Assembly (NCBI RefSeq): GCF_036173125.1 | Contig: NZ_CP108054.1 | Coordinates: 4,340,001-4,404,000, forward strand | DNA from: Streptomyces sp. NBC_00286 | GTDB taxonomy: Bacteria > Actinomycetota > Actinomycetes > Streptomycetales > Streptomycetaceae | Direction of reading: 5' to 3' | DNA length: 64,000 nt | In this document: in pieces, positions 60,144 to 64,000 of the stretch | Layout: each line of letters begins with the position of its first letter | Position numbering within the stretch: the stretch's first letter is position 1 | The notes under the pieces: model-generated | Databases searched by the model: none | What the model was told of the DNA's origin: nothing | The model's input: only the letters and a program-made list of their open reading frames with translations | Translations under genes and position numbers: made by a program

Positions 60144-61139
60144 TCAAGACCTGCGCCTGAACAGCCTCTTGAGCCCGTAGAGGACGACGACCCCGGCGCC
60201 GAGGGCGAGGGCGGCCCTCCTAAGGTTGTCGTTCGACCCGTCACCGTCACCGTCGCCGTCCCCGTCTGCGGACGAACTCCCGTCCCCCGAGGGGGATTTG
60301 CCGTCCTCCGCGCCGGGGACGCTGCCTGCCTCGACCGAACTCTGCTCCCCCTCGGTCCCGTACAGCAGCGTGGAGCCGTCCGGGGTATACGTCACAGACT
60401 CGCCCTGCCCCTGGAGCGGCACGCTCAGCCGGCCCTGGCGCTTCGGCTTCCCGTTGTTCCACTCGTACGCGATGCCGCCGAAGTAGCCGCGTACGGCGAG
60501 CTGTTGGCCGTCGGGAGAGAAGGCGGCGTCGGTGGTCCACAGGTCGATGGGGGCGATGGGCTTGAAGACGTTCGTGCCGGAGGAGGAGAGCTGGGCCGGG
60601 CCGTCGTACAGGTGCCCGCCGTCCTCCTGCTTGTCGATGATGTAGACGCGCCCGGTCTTGGGGTGCACGACGAGCGACTCGGCGTCGCGGGGTCCGTCGG
60701 AGTACTTCACCACGTACTGCGTGGCCTGGACCGTCTGGTCCTTGAGCTGCTTGGGCTCGGGCAGCCGGTAGACCCACACGAAGGACCACTCCACGCCGTC
60801 GTTGTCGCCGATGTCGCCGACGTAGATCTCGTTGTCCGGGCCGATGGAGATGGCCTCGATGTCGCGCGGGATGCCGACGCCGGTCATGGTGATCGTCGCG
60901 ACGGTGTCGCCGGTTTTGCTGTCGACGGCGTAGAGGTAGGCGCCCTTGTCCTGGTCGTTGTGGGTCCAGTAGACGCCCTTGTGCTGGCGGGAGGCGGCGA
61001 GGCCGCTGGACTCGGTGATCCCCGGGTCCTTGATCGTGAACCCCTCCGAACCGTCGTCGCCGTCGGCGGCGACGGCGGCGGGCGCGCCGAGCGCGAGGAC
61101 GAGCAGGGCTGAGGCGAGTAACGACAGCGAACGGCGCAT
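60144..61139 (-). CDS. exported, membrane-anchored beta-propeller-like protein
   Basis: A 331-residue protein. A signal peptide (MRRSLSLLASALLVLALGAP, cleavage likely after AVAA) is followed by a propeller-like domain with repeated strands (GVYWTHNDQDKGAYLYAVDSKTG, IEAISIGPDNEIYVGDIGDN, DAESLVVHPKTGRVYIIDKQ, DAAFSPDGQQLAVRGYFGG). An acidic Ser/Gly/Asp-rich linker (DGDGDGDGDG) leads to a terminal hydrophobic helix and RRRS tail, so the protein is anchored by its C-terminus. No LPXTG-type sorting motif is visible. Function unknown; it may bind a surface ligand. Confidence 0.87.
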   Translation of the reverse strand: MRRSLSLLASALLVLALGAPAAVAADGDDGSEGFTIKDPGITESSGLAASRQHKGVYWTHNDQDKGAYLYAVDSKTGDTVATITMTGVGIPRDIEAISIGPDNEIYVGDIGDNDGVEWSFVWVYRLPEPKQLKDQTVQATQYVVKYSDGPRDAESLVVHPKTGRVYIIDKQEDGGHLYDGPAQLSSSGTNVFKPIAPIDLWTTDAAFSPDGQQLAVRGYFGGIAYEWNNGKPKRQGRLSVPLQGQGESVTYTPDGSTLLYGTEGEQSSVEAGSVPGAEDGKSPSGDGSSSADGDGDGDGDGSNDNLRRAALALGAGVVVLYGLKRLFRRRS

Positions 61140-61259
61140 GCCCCCAAGCGTGCCATCCCCGCACTGCGTTCCCGCACGGTGTTCAGCTTCACAGTCCTGA
61201 TCGCGCCGTGATCAGGGATCTGGGAGGGATCTCGCGCCGTGGTCAGGGATGATGAGCGG

Positions 61260-61940
61260 ATGCTCAGGTTCATGCCCGTAGGCGACTCCCAGACCATCGG
61301 CAGCGCGGGCGAACACACATGGCGTTACCGGATGTGGCAGCACCTGCGCGCGACGTACGGCGGCCCGTTCCGCATCGTCGGCCCCCGCGAGACGCTCTTC
61401 GACAAGGCGACGGACAAGGCCGACTCGTACGAGTACGCCGACCCCGACTTCCCCCGTTCCCACCTGGCGGGCTGGGGCGAGGGCTGGCTCCACATGACGC
61501 CACTGATCGCGGATGCGATACGCACTGAGCGCGCGGACGTCCTGCTGATCTCGCTGGGCCTGATCGACCTGGGCTTCTATACGGACGCGGACCACACGGC
61601 GGCGAACGTACGGCTCTTTGTGTCCGAGGCCCGCTCGGCCAACCCCCGCGTGGCGATGGTCTTCCTCCCCGTGATCCCGAACGTGAGGGCCGACACGGAC
61701 ACCGCCTTCGCCACCGAGGTAGCCCGCTTCAACGAGCTGCTGGCGAAGACGGTCGCGGACCTGGACGAACCATCGTCCCCACTGCTGCTGGCCTCGCCCC
61801 CGGAGTCGTACGACCTCAGCCGCGACACCCACGACGGCACGCACCCGAACGCATCGGGCGAGCACAAAATCGCGGCGGCTTTCGCCGAAGCGATGTACCA
61901 GGCCTGGGACTTGGGCGAGTCCTACGACCTCCGTCCTTGA
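61260..61940 (+). CDS. SGNH/GDSL-type hydrolase family protein
   Basis: A 226-residue SGNH-fold protein. Block I is LRFMPVGDSQTIGSAG with the nucleophile Ser; block V is THDGTHPNASGEHKIAAA with Asp and His. In the block III position it reads ISLGLIDLGF, where the usual GxND Asn is not seen. No signal peptide is present. ATG at 61260 is used; GTG 61239 is a possible alternative. Activity (esterase or lipase) is uncertain because of the missing Asn. Confidence 0.85.
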   Translation: MLRFMPVGDSQTIGSAGEHTWRYRMWQHLRATYGGPFRIVGPRETLFDKATDKADSYEYADPDFPRSHLAGWGEGWLHMTPLIADAIRTERADVLLISLGLIDLGFYTDADHTAANVRLFVSEARSANPRVAMVFLPVIPNVRADTDTAFATEVARFNELLAKTVADLDEPSSPLLLASPPESYDLSRDTHDGTHPNASGEHKIAAAFAEAMYQAWDLGESYDLRP

Positions 61941-61962
61941 GGAGGTCGGTTCGTGCTCGGGA

Positions 61963-62898
61963 TCAGAACATCGTGTTGTCGTTGGCGGAGTTCTCCGGTA
62001 CGTCCTGGATCACGTCCCAGTGCTCGACGATCTTTCCGTGTCGCACGCGGAACAGGTCGATGATCGCCTGGCCCCGCTCCCCCGGTGTGTTCACGTAGTG
62101 GCTGTGGACCGCCACAAGGTCACCCTCGGCGACGACCCGCTTCGGGGACACCTTCAGCTGGGGGAACGCGTCGAAGTACGCGCCCAGGCCCGCCTTCACG
62201 CCATCCACGCCGTCGGCGATGTTCGGGTTGTGCTGGTGGTATTCAGGACCCACGTACTTGTCGACGGCGGACAGGTCCTTCTTGACCAGGAGCTGGTCGA
62301 CGTACGCCGTGACCAGCTTCTTGTTGTACGCGGTGAGCCAGCGCGGGCCCGGCTTGTTCGTACGGGGCCAACTCTCCGTGGAGAACATGTCGTTGCCGTT
62401 CACCGTGGTCGCCGGCACCTCCTGCGCCGTGTCCCAGTGCTCGGCGATCTTCCCGCCCTGGAAGCGGAAGATGTCGAAGACGGCGCTGCCGCGCGTACCC
62501 GGCGTCAGGACGACGTTGGAGTGCACGAGCACGAGGTCGCCCTCGGAGATGACCCGCTTGATGCCGTACTCGGCGTCCGGGAACTGCTGGCTGAGGGCGG
62601 TGCCGAGGTTCTTGAGGGCCTCGGAGCCGTCGGGAGCGAGCGGGTTGTGCTGGATGTAGTCGGGCCGGACGTAACGGTCGACGACCGACGTATCGCCTCG
62701 CTCGAACACGCCCTTGAGCACCTTGACGGCGACGGACTTCTGGTAGCCGAGGCGGGCGGAGTCGCCGTAGCCGACCTGGTGCACGGCGGCGACCGAAGCA
62801 GGAGCCGCGGCGGCGGGCACGACGGCCACGGCGGTGAGAGCTGCGGCGGCCATGAGCGCGGTGGCGAGGGTACGGCGGGCGGGTGCGGTGGTGGTCAT
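61963..62898 (-). CDS. exported protein with two SnoaL-like (NTF2-fold) domains
   Basis: A 311-residue secreted protein. The signal peptide (MTTTAPARRTLATALMAAAA, cleavage near AAAA) is followed by two tandem SnoaL-like domains: residues about 55-180 (VDRYVRPDYIQHNPLAPDGSEALKNLG, GKIAEHWDTAQEVP) and about 185-311 (VDKYVGPEYHQHNPNIADGVDGVKAGL, GKIVEHWDVIQDVPE). Both keep YxQHNP and the paired HWD. Such domains bind small hydrophobic molecules or act as isomerases. ATG at 62898 is used. An inverted-repeat operator lies 100 bp upstream. Confidence 0.9.
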   Translation of the reverse strand: MTTTAPARRTLATALMAAAALTAVAVVPAAAAPASVAAVHQVGYGDSARLGYQKSVAVKVLKGVFERGDTSVVDRYVRPDYIQHNPLAPDGSEALKNLGTALSQQFPDAEYGIKRVISEGDLVLVHSNVVLTPGTRGSAVFDIFRFQGGKIAEHWDTAQEVPATTVNGNDMFSTESWPRTNKPGPRWLTAYNKKLVTAYVDQLLVKKDLSAVDKYVGPEYHQHNPNIADGVDGVKAGLGAYFDAFPQLKVSPKRVVAEGDLVAVHSHYVNTPGERGQAIIDLFRVRHGKIVEHWDVIQDVPENSANDNTMF

Positions 62899-62997
62899 GG
62901 GGTGCTGATCTCCGGTCCTGTGGGGAGGAAGGCGGTAAGCATGACCTTCAGGGCCTCTAAGTATTGAAAGTTCAAGCTCACACGGGCCAAAGGAAAG

Positions 62998-63016
62998 CAC
63001 TAACCATCAGTTAGTG
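62998..63016. promoter_or_regulatory. TetR-like operator upstream of the SnoaL gene
   Basis: CACTAAC-CATCA-GTTAGTG is a perfect 7-bp inverted repeat with a five-base spacer, 100 bp upstream of the SnoaL-protein start. Its regulator is not encoded in the window. Confidence 0.65.
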
Positions 63017-63096
63017 TCAAGATCGGCGTCCCGCGCGAAGACCCGCCCAACCGGTGCAGCGTGCGCTGGGGGCCGCCCCGTCAGGGTGCGCCCGCC

Positions 63097-63318
63097 ACAG
63101 GGGCGCCCCGATAGGGGCGCGGGGCTGTATCAATTTGCGGCTCCGCCGCGATGGGGGTCCCCCGCTCATGGGGGTCCCCCCGCTCATGGGGGTCCCCCCG
63201 CTCGAGCGAAGCCGAGAGTGGGGGGAGGAGCCGAGAGTGGGGGAGGAGCCGAGAGTGGGGGAGGAGCCGAGAGTGGGGGAGGAGCCGAGAGTGGGGGAGC
63301 GACAAGCCACAACGAGCC
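63097..63318 (+). repeat. modular intergenic repeat, copy 8 (expanded)
   Basis: The largest copy: hairpin and GGGGCTGTATCAATTTG, GCGGCTCCGCCGC, three G/C-run modules with CGCTCATGGGGG, CTCGAGCGAAGC, then six GAGAGTGGGGG modules spaced 18-19 bp. It lies between the aldo/keto reductase 3' end and the SnoaL-gene promoter. Confidence 0.9.
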
Positions 63319-63535
63319 CGCAGCCGCACACGATTCCCGACGCCCCACCCCGGTAGGCGCCCCACCCAGCCACGAACCCACCCGCCCGCGGTAGGCGCCC
63401 CACCCGCCGGAGGCAGCGGGGCCTGGGGGCGCAGCCCTCAGTTTCGGGAAGGGGCGGGGCTGGGGAGAAGTGACCACCGCGCACCGGCCACCGGCCGAGG
63501 TAGCGGCGGCCACCCCTGGCCCCCGACCTACCCCG
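63319..63535. other. gap downstream of the aldo/keto reductase gene
   Basis: No gene. Repeats of CCACCCCGGTAGGCGCCCC type (about 63345-63400) and a GGGGGCGCAGCCCTCAGTTTC segment are present but no terminator is clear. Confidence 0.4.
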
Positions 63536-64000
63536 TCACCAAGCGAACGCCTCCGGAGAAGGCCCCGGCCCCGGGAAGATCTCATCCAGCCCGGCCAGCA
63601 GTTCCTCGCCGAGCTCCAACTCGACGGCCCGCAGCGCGGACTCGAGCTGTTCGGCGGTACGCGGCCCGACGATCGGCCCCGTCACCCCCGGCCGCGTGAG
63701 CAACCAGGCCAGCCCCGCCTCCCCCGGCTCCACACCGTGCTTGTCGAGCAGATCCTCGTACGCCTGGATCTGCGCCCGCATCGCGGTGTTGGCGAGGGCG
63801 TCGGCGGCCCGGCCGCTCGCCCGTCGGCCTCCCTCGACCTCCTTCTTGATGACGCCGCCGAGCAGACCGCCGTGCAGCGGAGACCAGGGGATGACCCCCA
63901 GCCCGTACTCCTGCGCGGCGGGGATGACCTCCATCTCGGCCCGCCGCTCGGCGAGGTTGTAGAGGCACTGCTCGCTGACGAGGCCGATCGTGCCGTGGCG
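63536..64000 (-). CDS. aldo/keto reductase, 5' end outside window
   Basis: The C-terminal 155 codons of an aldo/keto reductase: LVSEQCLYNLAERRAEMEVIPAAQEYGLGVIPWSPLHGGLLGG, GEAGLAWLLTRPGVTGPIVGPRTAEQLESALRAVELEL and the terminal LDEIFPGPG. These are the NADPH-binding strand VIPWSPL and the PIVGPRTAEQL loop typical of YajO/YghZ-type reductases. The frame runs off the right edge, so the catalytic Tyr/Lys/Asp region is not seen. Confidence 0.93.
   Translation of the reverse strand, partial: RHGTIGLVSEQCLYNLAERRAEMEVIPAAQEYGLGVIPWSPLHGGLLGGVIKKEVEGGRRASGRAADALANTAMRAQIQAYEDLLDKHGVEPGEAGLAWLLTRPGVTGPIVGPRTAEQLESALRAVELELGEELLAGLDEIFPGPGPSPEAFAW

Noticed and set aside
63215..63300. Regular 18-19-bp repeats, possible CRISPR
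   Set aside because: The units are directly adjacent with no unique spacers and no cas genes; it is a tandem module array inside the intergenic repeat.

Overview
The window is high-GC actinobacterial DNA, almost certainly from a Streptomyces chromosome. Supporting signs are strong G/C third-position bias, GTG starts and purine-rich ribosome binding sites, rare TTA codons, and typical gene sets: a conservon with paired cytochromes P450, DmdR1, an anti-sigma antagonist, small GntR proteins and many TetR regulators. From memory, much of the gene order (serC, biotin carboxylase/carboxyltransferase, TetR, pdxH, second citrate synthase, endonuclease-like, PAS, SIS, dmdR1, hydrolase) resembles the SCO4366-SCO4402 part of the S. 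coelicolor core. No rRNA, tRNA, CRISPR array or intact mobile element was seen.

Layout. 1-2 kb: end of a cyclase-family gene and a HATPase regulator. 2.4-7.4 kb: acyl-CoA module of two acyl-CoA dehydrogenases and an amidohydrolase, divergent from an acyl-CoA ligase, with two matching palindromes between them. 7.4-14.2 kb: EF-hand protein, STAS anti-sigma antagonist, sigma factor coupled to a zinc-finger/MDMPI anti-sigma-like protein, purU, a small conserved protein, and a lipoprotein. 14.6-22.4 kb: an 867-residue repeat-rich membrane protein, an HTH/TPR regulator, a primase-like protein and an ABC exporter pair. 22.6-28.4 kb: hydrolase behind a LexA-box-like palindrome, dmdR1, a SIS protein behind a DasR-like site, a PAS protein and an endonuclease-like protein. 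28.5-30.8 kb: YtrA-type GntR regulator and ABC genes, the ATPase with TTA at codon 5. 31.2-31.6 kb: possible small transcription unit. 31.7-33.8 kb: citrate synthase and pdxH.

33.8-42.5 kb is a seven-gene, mostly overlapping minus-strand operon resembling the Pseudomonas atu (acyclic terpene) set: MDMPI-like protein, AtuA-like, carboxyltransferase, biotin carboxylase, acyl-CoA dehydrogenase, enoyl-CoA hydratase and TetR. 42.7-44.9 kb: EamA permease, small GntR and two small genes. 45.0-50.6 kb: conservon cvnA-B-C, without the expected GTPase cvnD, followed by a CYP157-like P450 lacking ExxR and a CYP154-like P450. 50.7-54.2 kb is accessory in character: GNAT, blasticidin-S-deaminase-like deaminase, ISL3-type transposase remnant, hydrolase/TetR pair with a large operator, and a small secreted protein. 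54.5-64 kb: serC, SMI1/KNR4 protein, cysteine-hydrolase-like protein, Drr-type ABC pair with divergent TetR, beta-propeller protein, SGNH protein, exported tandem SnoaL protein and the end of an aldo/keto reductase gene.

The most striking non-gene signal is a modular GC-rich repeat present eight times (about 1.0, 11.1, 14.4, 19.7, 22.4, 42.6, 60.0 and 63.1 kb), always beside a gene 3' end and five times between convergent genes. It has two core types, one internally deleted copy, and 18-bp modules that vary in number.
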